Positions 53,377 through 61,064 of a DNA stretch of 64,000 nucleotides are shown here, piece by piece. The number at the start of each line of letters is the position of its first letter. The stretch's first letter is position 1. The translations under genes and the position numbers were made by a program. Below the pieces are notes generated by a model. That model worked only from the letters and a program-made list of their open reading frames with translations, was not told the origin of the DNA and made no database searches. The DNA comes from Fodinicola acaciae (GTDB taxonomy: Bacteria > Actinomycetota > Actinomycetes > Mycobacteriales > HKI-0501), in the NCBI RefSeq assembly GCF_010993745.1, contig NZ_WOTN01000002.1:1240001-1304000 (forward strand), written 5' to 3'.

Positions 53377-55011
53377 TCAGGCGGACTGCGCGGCGACTTG
53401 TTCCGGCGTCAGCCGTCGTACGGTGCCGCGGTCGGTCGGCTTCGCGCCGGCGGCCTTGGCGACCCGGCGGTGCAGGTCGCCGGAAGCGGCGGCCGCCGGT
53501 GGATCGGCCGGCCGTTGCGTGTGCCAGTCGGTGAGCGACTGATAGGCCGCCGCGATCTCCAGCAGCCGGTCCTCCTCGTATGGCCGGCCGCCGACGATCG
53601 TGCCGACCGGCACCTTCGGATGCGCGCCGACGGCGTGGAAACCGATCGGCAGGCCAAGCTCGGGCAGCCCGACCGCGTCGAACGGATTGGGACTGGTCTG
53701 CAGGACGACGTCGCAGTGCGCCATCACGCCGTCGAGGATCTCGCGCAGCAGCCGGTTTTTCGCGCGCTGGCCGGTGATCCACTCGTCGCCGGACAGCAAC
53801 AACCCCTGCAGCCAGGAAATCGAGGAGACACCGAGCAGCGTCGGATCCTGTTGCAGGAAGGGCAACATCTGCTCGGCGCGCTCACTGAGGCGTACGTTGT
53901 TGAACACGCCGGTCAGCAGGCTCCAGTCGTCCGGATAGCCGACATCGACCAGCCGCGCGCCGGGAATCGCCGCCATGGTGGTCAGAAATGCTTTGCGCAG
54001 AGCCAGAATGTCGGCCGGCGTGGAGCTGGCCAGATAGTCCGGCGGCACGCCGATGCGCGTCGGACGGCGCATGACGACGCGGTTTGTCCCGTCGCGGCGG
54101 GGAAGTGCGGCGCCGATCAGGTCGGCGACCGGCGGCAGTCCGAGCGTACGCACGTCGTTGCGGTCAGGCCCGGCCATGATCGACAGCATGATCGCGGCGT
54201 CGAGCGCGTCGCGCGCGAGCGGACCGGAATGGTCGCGCGTGTACGAAAGTGGGATGACGCCATAGATCGACGTACGACCCATCGTCGGCTTGAGACCGGT
54301 GAGATTTTGTGCCATCGAAGGGTTCACGATGCTGCCGCCGGTCTGCGTACCGATGGACGAGGTCGCCATCCGGCCGGCCACCGCGCAGCCGGGACCGGTC
54401 GACGAGCCGCCCGGATCGACCGTCACATCGGTCGGTGTCCACGCGTTCACCGTCGTGATCGTGCCGTTTGGCGTCGTCGCGCGGGTCGTCGCCAGCGGAC
54501 CCATCTGGCCTTTGCCGAGCACGATGCCGCCGGCGGCGGTGAGCCTCGCGACCGAGGTCGCGTCGTACGGCGGGACGAAGCTGGCGAAAACAAACGAGTT
54601 GGCCGTCGTGGTCACACCGGCCGTGTAGTAGTTGTCCTTGATGCACAACGGGATGCCGCCGAGCGGTCCGGTGCGCCGCTGGTCCTGCCGGCGCGCCGCC
54701 TCCAGCGCGGCCTCGCTCGGGATCGCGTTGTAAGCCTGATAAGTCGGCTCATACCGGGAAATCCGCTCGAGGTAGGCCTCGGTGAGCCCGGTGGCGGTGA
54801 GTTTTCCTCGGCGCATCAACGTGACCGCCTCGGCGATGGTGACCTCGGTCGGGTCCGCGGCCGCCTCCGTACGCACCGGCACGTCCGGGATCGTCCGCCG
54901 CCGCGGCGCCGCTTCGGCTGCGACATCGACGAAACTCGCCGCCGCGACGCCGGCCGTGACCGCGGCCGTACGCGCCAGGAAGACGCGCCGGTTGACCTCG
55001 CGCTGGCTCAT
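53377..55011 (-). CDS. Tat-exported amidase (amidase signature family)
   Basis: Hydrolase of 544 residues. Twin-arginine signal NRRVFLARTAAVTAGVAAAS is followed by the amidase signature domain: the catalytic Lys in IPLCIKDNYYTAG, cis-Ser and nucleophile Ser in DPGGSSTGPGCAVAGRMATSSIGTQTGGSIVNPS. The usual GSSSGS reads GSSTGP here, but both active serines remain. It hydrolyses an amide or peptide-like bond outside the membrane. ATG 55011 overlaps the upstream small gene by ATGA. Resembles AtzF- and GatA-like enzymes only in core fold; the substrate is unknown. Confidence 0.88.
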   Translation of the reverse strand: MSQREVNRRVFLARTAAVTAGVAAASFVDVAAEAAPRRRTIPDVPVRTEAAADPTEVTIAEAVTLMRRGKLTATGLTEAYLERISRYEPTYQAYNAIPSEAALEAARRQDQRRTGPLGGIPLCIKDNYYTAGVTTTANSFVFASFVPPYDATSVARLTAAGGIVLGKGQMGPLATTRATTPNGTITTVNAWTPTDVTVDPGGSSTGPGCAVAGRMATSSIGTQTGGSIVNPSMAQNLTGLKPTMGRTSIYGVIPLSYTRDHSGPLARDALDAAIMLSIMAGPDRNDVRTLGLPPVADLIGAALPRRDGTNRVVMRRPTRIGVPPDYLASSTPADILALRKAFLTTMAAIPGARLVDVGYPDDWSLLTGVFNNVRLSERAEQMLPFLQQDPTLLGVSSISWLQGLLLSGDEWITGQRAKNRLLREILDGVMAHCDVVLQTSPNPFDAVGLPELGLPIGFHAVGAHPKVPVGTIVGGRPYEEDRLLEIAAAYQSLTDWHTQRPADPPAAAASGDLHRRVAKAAGAKPTDRGTVRRLTPEQVAAQSA

Positions 55012-55289
55012 GCCGTCCACGCCTCACTGATCGACGGATACTCCAGCGGTGGCGCCAGCATCTGGCTGAGCATCGGATCCGGCGCCGGTGGCCGCCACCG
55101 GTTGATCGCCGCGGGGTTGGACAGGATGAACGACCGCAGCGCGGCGAGCACCTGTTCCTGTGTCGGCGCACCGGAAACCGGGTCCGGCGCGGTGGGGAAC
55201 GACGCGAGGTCGATCCCGGAGATGACCAGTTTGGCCGTGATGTAGGCATTGAGCTGGTCGGTGCTCAGGTCGGCTGGACCAACTGTCAC
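55008..55289 (-). CDS. Small hypothetical protein coupled to Tat amidase
   Basis: Protein of 93 residues, no signal peptide, not recognised. It is Pro- and Ala-rich in its second half (NRWRPPAPDPMLSQMLAPPLEYP) with an N-terminal helical part (DLSTDQLNAYITAKLVISGIDLASF). GTG 55289 has a strong GAGGAG site. Its stop overlaps the amidase ATG, so the two are made in step. It lacks cysteines. It could be a partner carried through Tat with the amidase, or a chaperone for it; both are inference. Confidence 0.6.
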   Translation of the reverse strand: MTVGPADLSTDQLNAYITAKLVISGIDLASFPTAPDPVSGAPTQEQVLAALRSFILSNPAAINRWRPPAPDPMLSQMLAPPLEYPSISEAWTA

Positions 55290-55459
55290 CGCAACACTCC
55301 TCTACGTCGAGTTTGTCCGCGTACCACGGAAAGCAGCAGTTTCCGCTTTGTCGGGCGCGATGTCGAGGGTGACGGCGAGCTGACAGCCGGAGACTGTCAG
55401 ATTTCCCTTGCTGATGCGCTTCGGGCGAGCAGTCGTCTGTGCCCGCGGAGAGTCCCGAT

Positions 55460-55620
55460 GCGTGTAACGCTAAATGCCTGCCTTGTCAGGCTTAGCGGAG
55501 GCGTGAATGTCGAGTTACTGGCGCTAGATACACGAAACGAGGCCTTCACGCCTGCGTGACCGCCGGCCCCTGTGGTAGGTGTGACTGCCGAGGCCAGTAA
55601 TGCCGTTGTGACCGCTCGCC
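55460..55620. repeat. Dispersed intergenic repeat, copy D
   Basis: Shorter and more diverged copy in the 386-base gap 55290-55675. It keeps GTAACGCTAAATG, GTGAATGTCGAGTTACT, GAGGCCTTCACGCC, GGTGTGACTGC and GTTGTGACCGC in the same order as the other copies, but lacks the tail block. Confidence 0.8.
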
Positions 55621-55675
55621 GGGCCGGGCTCAGTTGAGGCGCCCGCGGCTGCAATACTCCGCCTACGATCGGGGC

Positions 55676-55954
55676 ATGTGTCGAAACATCACCACCTTGC
55701 GTGGCCTGGAGCCGGCCGCGACCACTGAGGAGATCGAGGCGGCGGCGCGCCAGTACGTCCGCAAGGTCAGCGGCGTACAGAGTGTCACCGACCAGACGCG
55801 TGACGCCTTCGAGGAGGCGGTGGCCGCCGTCGCCGCGGCCACCACGCAACTCCTGGAGGTGCTGCCAGCGCGCCGCAATCCGCCGACGACCGTGCCGCCG
55901 TTGCGCCGGCCGGAGGTCCAGGCCAGGATCGCCGCGCGCGCCGCGAAGAGCTAA
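55676..55954 (+). CDS. DUF2277 domain protein
   Basis: Protein of 92 residues, all DUF2277: the start MCRNITTLRGLEPAATTEEIEAAARQYVRKVSG and the ending PPTTVPPLRRPE are diagnostic. The family is widespread in actinobacteria and its function is unknown. ATG 55676 gives the exact family start; the frame is open upstream to 55634 in the repeat. Overlaps the convergent CGNR gene by 4 bases. Confidence 0.92.
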   Translation: MCRNITTLRGLEPAATTEEIEAAARQYVRKVSGVQSVTDQTRDAFEEAVAAVAAATTQLLEVLPARRNPPTTVPPLRRPEVQARIAARAAKS

Positions 55955-56493
55955 CCGCGTTTTCGAGCGCGATAGGCGGCGACGTTCGCGCGGTTGCCGC
56001 AGTTGCCGGTGTCGCAGTAGCGGCGGGATTTGTTGCGGGACATGTCGATCAGTACGGCATCGCAGTCGTCGGACGCGCAGTGCCGCAGCCGGTCCAACTC
56101 CTGGAAGCGGATGAGATCGGCGAACGCGAGCGCGTCCTCGGCGGCGATCCGGCGGTCGAGCGGCGCGTCCTCGTCGGTCGCGTGTACGTGCCACTGGCCT
56201 TCGGTGTGCCTGACCAGCCGAGGAAGAGCGCGCGCGTCGCGCCACAGGTCGTTCAGGATCTCGGCCGCCGCCAGGTCGTCGGCGGCCTCCCAGAGTGCGC
56301 GAAACCGGCCGCGTATGCGCCGTATCGCCTGCAGCTCGCGATCGGTGCGGGCCCAGTGCGCGCGTGGCCGGTGGCGGGCCAGGAACTCGCCGAGCTCGGT
56401 CAGATCGGTGAGCCGATCGACACCGTTCAACCTGGTGTTGACCAGCGCGGTCGCCTCTGTCAGAGCCGTACGCGTGTCATGACTGAAATCCAT
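55951..56493 (-). CDS. CGNR zinc-finger / ABATE domain protein
   Basis: Protein of 180 residues, probably a transcription factor. An N-terminal ABATE domain is followed by a C-terminal zinc finger, LRHCASDDCDAVLIDMSRNKSRRYCDTGNCGNRANVAAYRARK, with four Cys and the family-naming C-G-N-R. Divergent from the EamA transporter gene. The sequence GTCATGAC occurs both in its start region (56476-56483) and just before the transporter ATG (56546-56553), which may be operator sites. Confidence 0.93.
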   Translation of the reverse strand: MDFSHDTRTALTEATALVNTRLNGVDRLTDLTELGEFLARHRPRAHWARTDRELQAIRRIRGRFRALWEAADDLAAAEILNDLWRDARALPRLVRHTEGQWHVHATDEDAPLDRRIAAEDALAFADLIRFQELDRLRHCASDDCDAVLIDMSRNKSRRYCDTGNCGNRANVAAYRARKRG

Positions 56494-56564
56494 CTTGACT
56501 CCTGAGCATCGCCTGCCGTACTGTCACGAGCGTAACAGCCGGACGGTCATGACAGGAGCCGATC

Positions 56565-57695
56565 ATGAACCGAGCGACCCTCGCGGTGTTGGCCGGCGCG
56601 ATCCTGATCGCGTCGTCGGCCGTGCTGATCCGGCTGTCCGACGCGTCGCCGACGGCGGCGGCGCTGTTTCGTTGCCTGTTCGCCATTCCGCCGCTGGCGT
56701 TGATCGCCTTCCTGACCGGTGGTCCGAAGCTGCCGGCCAGCCAGCGATGGATAGCGCGCTGTGCCGGCCTGATCCTGGCGGCGACACTGGTCCTCACCGC
56801 ATACACGATCGAGGCGGTCGGCGCTGGCCTGGCGACCGTGCTCGACAACCTGCAGGTCGTCATCGTCGGCCTGATCGCCTGGCGGTTTCTCCGCGAGCGT
56901 CCGGGGACGGGCTTGTTCGTCGCGATTCCGGTCATGGTCGCTGGCGCGACACTCGTCGCCGGGGTGGTCGGCGGCGGCGCGTACGGGGACCAGCCGGTGC
57001 TCGGCGTCTTCCTCGGCCTGGCCACCTCGGCGCTCTACGCCGTTTTCCTGCTGGTGCTGCGAAAAACAAGCACTGGAGGCAATCCGGTGCGGCCGCTGTT
57101 CGATGTCACGATTGGCGCGGCCGCCGGCTCCGCCGTGCTGGCCGCGGTGCTGCCCGGCTTCCATCTCGGTCCGCGGCCGGTGGTGTCGCTGGCCTGGCTG
57201 GCGGCGCTGGCACTGGTCTCGCAGGTGGTCGGCTGGCTGTTGATCACCGGCGCGATGCCGCGGGTGCCGGCCGCGCTGACCAGCGCGTTGCTGCTGCTCC
57301 AGCCGGCCGGCGCGGTCGTGCTGGCGGCAGTGGCCTTCGGCGAGAACCCGTCCGGCTGGCAGCTGGCCGGCGTGGTGCTCATCCTCGCCGGAGTGCTGGT
57401 GTCACTTGCCGAGGTTGGCCAGCACGGCACGAAGCTCGTCGCGCGCGCGATCGGTGCTCCACATCGCGACCGTACGCGCGTCATCCATCGCTCGGGTCGC
57501 GGCGATCCGCTCCAGGGCCGGCCGCCGCAACTGGTCCTTGCTGAAGGCGTAGACGTCGGCGGGGACGCTGGCGAGCTGCCTGGCCTGCCGGACGGCCGCC
57601 GGCAGCAGCTCGTCGGCCGAAACCAGGCCGTCGACCAGGTCGATCGGCACCGCTTCGGCGGCCTGCAGCCGGCCGGCGACGAGCACCATCCGTGA
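56565..57695 (+). CDS. EamA/DMT family transporter with antisense-encoded C-terminal tail
   Basis: Membrane transporter of 376 residues. The first 285 residues hold ten helices in two EamA repeats (AGAILIASSAVLIRLSDASPTAAALFRCLFAIPPL, VGWLLITGAMPRVPAALTSALLLLQPAGAVVLA, ending VVLILAGVLVSLAEVG). Family members end near this point. Here the frame stays open for about 90 more codons that run antisense through the enoyl-CoA hydratase gene (overlap 57402-57695), giving an Arg/Gly/Gln-rich tail. Exports a metabolite such as an amino acid; substrate unknown. The CGNR gene is the likely regulator. Confidence 0.85.
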   Translation: MNRATLAVLAGAILIASSAVLIRLSDASPTAAALFRCLFAIPPLALIAFLTGGPKLPASQRWIARCAGLILAATLVLTAYTIEAVGAGLATVLDNLQVVIVGLIAWRFLRERPGTGLFVAIPVMVAGATLVAGVVGGGAYGDQPVLGVFLGLATSALYAVFLLVLRKTSTGGNPVRPLFDVTIGAAAGSAVLAAVLPGFHLGPRPVVSLAWLAALALVSQVVGWLLITGAMPRVPAALTSALLLLQPAGAVVLAAVAFGENPSGWQLAGVVLILAGVLVSLAEVGQHGTKLVARAIGAPHRDRTRVIHRSGRGDPLQGRPPQLVLAEGVDVGGDAGELPGLPDGRRQQLVGRNQAVDQVDRHRFGGLQPAGDEHHP

Positions 57696-58133
57696 GGCCA
57701 CCGGTCCGACCACGTGCCGCATGATCTCCAGCGGCACCGGCGGAAACGGCAGGCCGACGGCCAGCTCGGTGAGTCCGATGGTGCCGCTGGACATCAGCCG
57801 GACATCGCAGGCGGCGGCGAGCACACAGCCGCCGGCGAGCGCGTGGCCGTTGATGGCCGCGACAACCGGCTTCGGATACGTGAAAAGCGCGTAGAGCGCG
57901 TCGCTGAGCGCCGGCAGGAACTCCGCGACGTAGGCCGGACCGCCGTCGACGATCCGCTTCAGGTCGACACCGGCGGAGAAGCACCTGCCGGCGCCGGTGA
58001 TGACCACGGCCGGCGCCTCGACGGCGGCCAGCGCGTTCGGCAGCGCGGTGAGGACCTCCAGGTCGAGCACGTTCACCGGTCCGCGCGCCAGGGTCAGGAC
58101 ACCGACGCCATCCTGCTCAGAAGTCTCGATCAC
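57402..58133 (-). CDS. Enoyl-CoA hydratase/isomerase family protein
   Basis: Crotonase-fold protein of 243 residues. Oxyanion-hole segments are GAGRCFSAGVDLKRI and INGHALAGGCVLAAACDVRLMSS, and ELAVGLPFPPVPLEIMR is in the active-site region. The two catalytic Glu of true hydratases are not both clear (only Glu in LTELAVGLPF), so it may be an isomerase or thioesterase-like member. GTG 58133 overlaps the upstream NmrA-type gene by GTGA. The gene's end is embedded in the antisense tail of the EamA gene. Confidence 0.87.
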   Translation of the reverse strand: MIETSEQDGVGVLTLARGPVNVLDLEVLTALPNALAAVEAPAVVITGAGRCFSAGVDLKRIVDGGPAYVAEFLPALSDALYALFTYPKPVVAAINGHALAGGCVLAAACDVRLMSSGTIGLTELAVGLPFPPVPLEIMRHVVGPVASRMVLVAGRLQAAEAVPIDLVDGLVSADELLPAAVRQARQLASVPADVYAFSKDQLRRPALERIAATRAMDDARTVAMWSTDRARDELRAVLANLGK

Positions 58134-59044
58134 CCGGCCATTATCGCGGTGGTGATGTCCCGCACGTACGTCGCGTAGGAGCGCGGCATCCGGCCGAGCA
58201 GACCAGTGGTGCAGGCGAGCGCGTCGTCGGACGTGGCGAGACCGTGGCGTCGCAGCACCCGAAACGTGCTGATCCAGTCGTCCAGCTTCGGGCCGGACAG
58301 CCGCCGCCGATAGACGGCCTCCCAGCCACGGTCGTGGCCGCCGTAGCGCACCGGCCGGTCCAGCGCCTGCGACCAGTGCCGTGCGCAGTCCACGCCGCTG
58401 AGCGAGGCGGGTCCGACGACCGGGTACGCGCCGGCCGGAAAACGCGGCCGAAGCAGTGCGTCGGCGGCGATGTCCGCGACATCGCGCAGGTCGACCCGGT
58501 TGACCCCGGCGGCGGCCAGCGGCTCGGGAAACACGCCACCGAGGATGTCCTCCAGGAAGACCTCGTCGTTCTGCATGAAGTTGCTGACCGCGAGCACCAC
58601 CGGCCGGGTCGTCGAGTTGGCCATCAGCTCACCGACTCGCAGTTTGCCGCGATAGCGCGGAAGCGCGAGCGAAAACGCCGTTCGCTTCAGCAGTCGCATC
58701 AGGTCGTGCCGGCCGGTCAGGTGCACACCGGCGAAGACTATCCGGATGCCGCCGGCCTCACACGCGCGTACGAACGTGCTGGCCAGCCGGATCTCCTCCG
58801 GATCGTGCGGCGACACGTAGAACGCCGCGCCGACGCCGAGCAGGGCTTCCTGCAGTCCATCGACGAAGCGCAGGTCGCCGATGTGCCGCTGCACCGACGA
58901 CGGCAGCTCGGCGACCTTCGCCGGATCCCTGACCAGGACGCGTACGGTCGCTCGGCGCGCCAACAACGCCTTCACGACCGCACGACCGACGCTGCCGGTC
59001 GCGCCGACGACCAGGACCGGCTCTCTCCGTGTCACCTCCATCAT
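58130..59044 (-). CDS. NAD(P)-binding NmrA-like oxidoreductase
   Basis: Rossmann-fold protein of 304 residues. The dinucleotide motif VLVVGATGSVGRAVVKALLARRATVRVLVRDPAK lies at residues 9-43, followed by HIGDLRFVDGLQEALLGVGAAFYVSP, the usual NmrA/SDR-a5 pattern. It lacks a clear Y-x-x-x-K, so it may sense or reduce quinones or act as a redox regulator. ATG 59044 (or 59041) follows a GGAAGG site. It leads an operon with the hydratase-like gene. Confidence 0.85.
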   Translation of the reverse strand: MMEVTRREPVLVVGATGSVGRAVVKALLARRATVRVLVRDPAKVAELPSSVQRHIGDLRFVDGLQEALLGVGAAFYVSPHDPEEIRLASTFVRACEAGGIRIVFAGVHLTGRHDLMRLLKRTAFSLALPRYRGKLRVGELMANSTTRPVVLAVSNFMQNDEVFLEDILGGVFPEPLAAAGVNRVDLRDVADIAADALLRPRFPAGAYPVVGPASLSGVDCARHWSQALDRPVRYGGHDRGWEAVYRRRLSGPKLDDWISTFRVLRRHGLATSDDALACTTGLLGRMPRSYATYVRDITTAIMAG

Positions 59045-59227
59045 GCTTCCTTCCTAGCGCGTGGCGCCGCCGCGGGACATCCGTGAACGTTGCCCGGTTG
59101 GCCGGCCGGCCACATCGAGACAGATAACTTGACCGTGGAAAAGAACGACGCGTACGGTCTGCGCCGAATCCTATTTCCTGTTTCAGAGACCATTCTCATA
59201 TGGGAACGGTTTTCGGGGGAGGCGTGG

Positions 59228-61051
59228 ATGTTCCGGCTGCTTGTCGTTTTCCTTCTGATCTTGGGTTTCGCGACTCCCGCGCAGGCCGCGGAGTCGTCAT
59301 GGACCGTTACCGGTGTCGCTCCCGGCAGTCCCCGCGCGGTCTTACGACTCGATGGCGCGGCGCTCTCGCTCGCGGTGTTTCGCGGCAACCAAACGGTTCT
59401 CGCGCCGAGTCCGCTCGGAATCGTGACCACCGGCGGAGATCCCGACCTGCGGTTCGTCCGGCGCAGCGACCGGGTCGTGGTCGAGCATTACCGGATGACG
59501 ACCGGCAAGTCGTCGGTGCGTACGGTGATCATGCGCGAGGCACGTTTTTCGTTCACAGGCATGAATCTGGTCGTACGTGTTTCCCGAGACGGCGTCGCGT
59601 ATCGTTACGAACTGCCGGCAGGGGCCGGAAACGTGACCGGCGAGAAGTCGGCGTTCACGATTCCGAACGACGGCTCGGCCTGGCTCGCCGCCTATCGCAA
59701 GGACAACGAAAACGCATATCTGCCGACCACGGCGGCTGGCGCGGCGACCGGTGAGTTCGGCCAACCGGCGCTGTTCAAGGTCGGGCCGACCTATCTGCTG
59801 CTCGCCGAGTCGGACGTCGACGGTCGCTATTCGGTCGCTCGGCTCGTTCATCAGACCGGCGAGCTGACCTACCGAGTCAAGCTGTGGGACGACGTCGTTT
59901 CGGTCGACGGCGCGCTGGCGACGCCGTGGCGGACGATGATCGTCGGCGATCTTTCCACCGTCACCACGTCGACGCTGACCGACGACCTGGCGCCGCCGGC
60001 GAAGATCGCCGACACGTCGTGGATTCACGCGGGTCCGGTGCTGTGGACGTGGCTGGCCGGTGGCCGCGGCGCCGGTCAGAGCCTGGAGAAACAGGAGGCG
60101 TACGTCGACTACGCGGCGGCGCGCCACTGGCCGTACGAGATGGTCGACGCCGGTTGGTACTACCTGCCCGACCATTGGGAAACACCCGACCCCAACTGGA
60201 AAACCGACAGCTGGATGCCCAAACTCGTGCAATACGGCAGACAACGCGGCGTGCAGATCCTCGTGTGGATTCATTTCCGCGAGCTGGACACGCCGGAGGA
60301 GCGCGCCCAGTGGCTGCCGACGCTGGCCGCCTGGGGGATCAAGGGTCTGAAGATCGACTTCATGGACTCCGAGGCGCAGGAGCGGCTGCGCTGGTATGAC
60401 CAGGTGCTGCCGGAGTTGGCCGCCAACCATCTCATGGTGTTGTTCCACGGATCGACGGTGCCGCATGGCATCCAGCGCACCTGGCCCAACGTGATGAGCA
60501 TGGAAGGCGTACACGGTCAGGAAAAGAAGGACGTCACCACGTCCCTGCTGACCACTTTGCCGTTCACTCGCAACGTCATCGGCTCGATGGACTACACACC
60601 GGAGGCGTTCCATCGAGACGTACGGCCGACGACCGACGCGCACGAGCTGGCGCTGTCGGTGCTCTTCGAGTCGGGTTTTCAGGACTATGCCGGCACACCT
60701 GAGTCCTACGACGCGCGGCCGGAGGCACGACGGTTCCTCGAACAGGTGCCGGCGGCGTGGGACGAGACGCGGTTGCTGGCCGGCGATCCGGGTCAGGACG
60801 TGGTGATGGCGCGCCGCTCCGGCGACCGCTGGTTCATCGGCGGCGGATTCTCCGGCGCCGCGCGTACGGTCTCCGTGCCACTGCGGCTCGGTGCCGGCCT
60901 CTATCTGGTCGACCTGGTGCGCGATGGCCTGGTGCGCGAGCGGCACGTCATGTGGTCCGGCCAAACGTTGACCGTACCGGTGGAAAAAGACGGCGGGTTC
61001 GCGGCCATCGCCTGCCGGTGGCGTCCCGGACTGACCAGCTGCGATCGTTAG
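59228..61051 (+). CDS. Secreted GH97 glycoside hydrolase
   Basis: Exported alpha-glycosidase of 607 residues. Signal peptide MFRLLVVFLLILGFATPAQA. An N-terminal beta-sandwich (25-260) precedes the TIM barrel with WTWLAGGRGAGQSLEKQEAYVDYAAARHWPYEMVDAGWYY, LKIDFMDSEAQ and LPFTRNVIGSMDYTPEAF, all GH97 marks. The Asp in KIDFMD is the position of the nucleophile in retaining GH97 alpha-galactosidases, so an alpha-galactosidase is more likely than a SusB-type glucosidase. ATG 59228 after GGGGAGG is chosen because it begins the signal peptide. Followed at 13 bases by a GH95-like gene. Confidence 0.9.
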   Translation: MFRLLVVFLLILGFATPAQAAESSWTVTGVAPGSPRAVLRLDGAALSLAVFRGNQTVLAPSPLGIVTTGGDPDLRFVRRSDRVVVEHYRMTTGKSSVRTVIMREARFSFTGMNLVVRVSRDGVAYRYELPAGAGNVTGEKSAFTIPNDGSAWLAAYRKDNENAYLPTTAAGAATGEFGQPALFKVGPTYLLLAESDVDGRYSVARLVHQTGELTYRVKLWDDVVSVDGALATPWRTMIVGDLSTVTTSTLTDDLAPPAKIADTSWIHAGPVLWTWLAGGRGAGQSLEKQEAYVDYAAARHWPYEMVDAGWYYLPDHWETPDPNWKTDSWMPKLVQYGRQRGVQILVWIHFRELDTPEERAQWLPTLAAWGIKGLKIDFMDSEAQERLRWYDQVLPELAANHLMVLFHGSTVPHGIQRTWPNVMSMEGVHGQEKKDVTTSLLTTLPFTRNVIGSMDYTPEAFHRDVRPTTDAHELALSVLFESGFQDYAGTPESYDARPEARRFLEQVPAAWDETRLLAGDPGQDVVMARRSGDRWFIGGGFSGAARTVSVPLRLGAGLYLVDLVRDGLVRERHVMWSGQTLTVPVEKDGGFAAIACRWRPGLTSCDR

Positions 61052-61064
61052 GAGTCGGGCAGAC

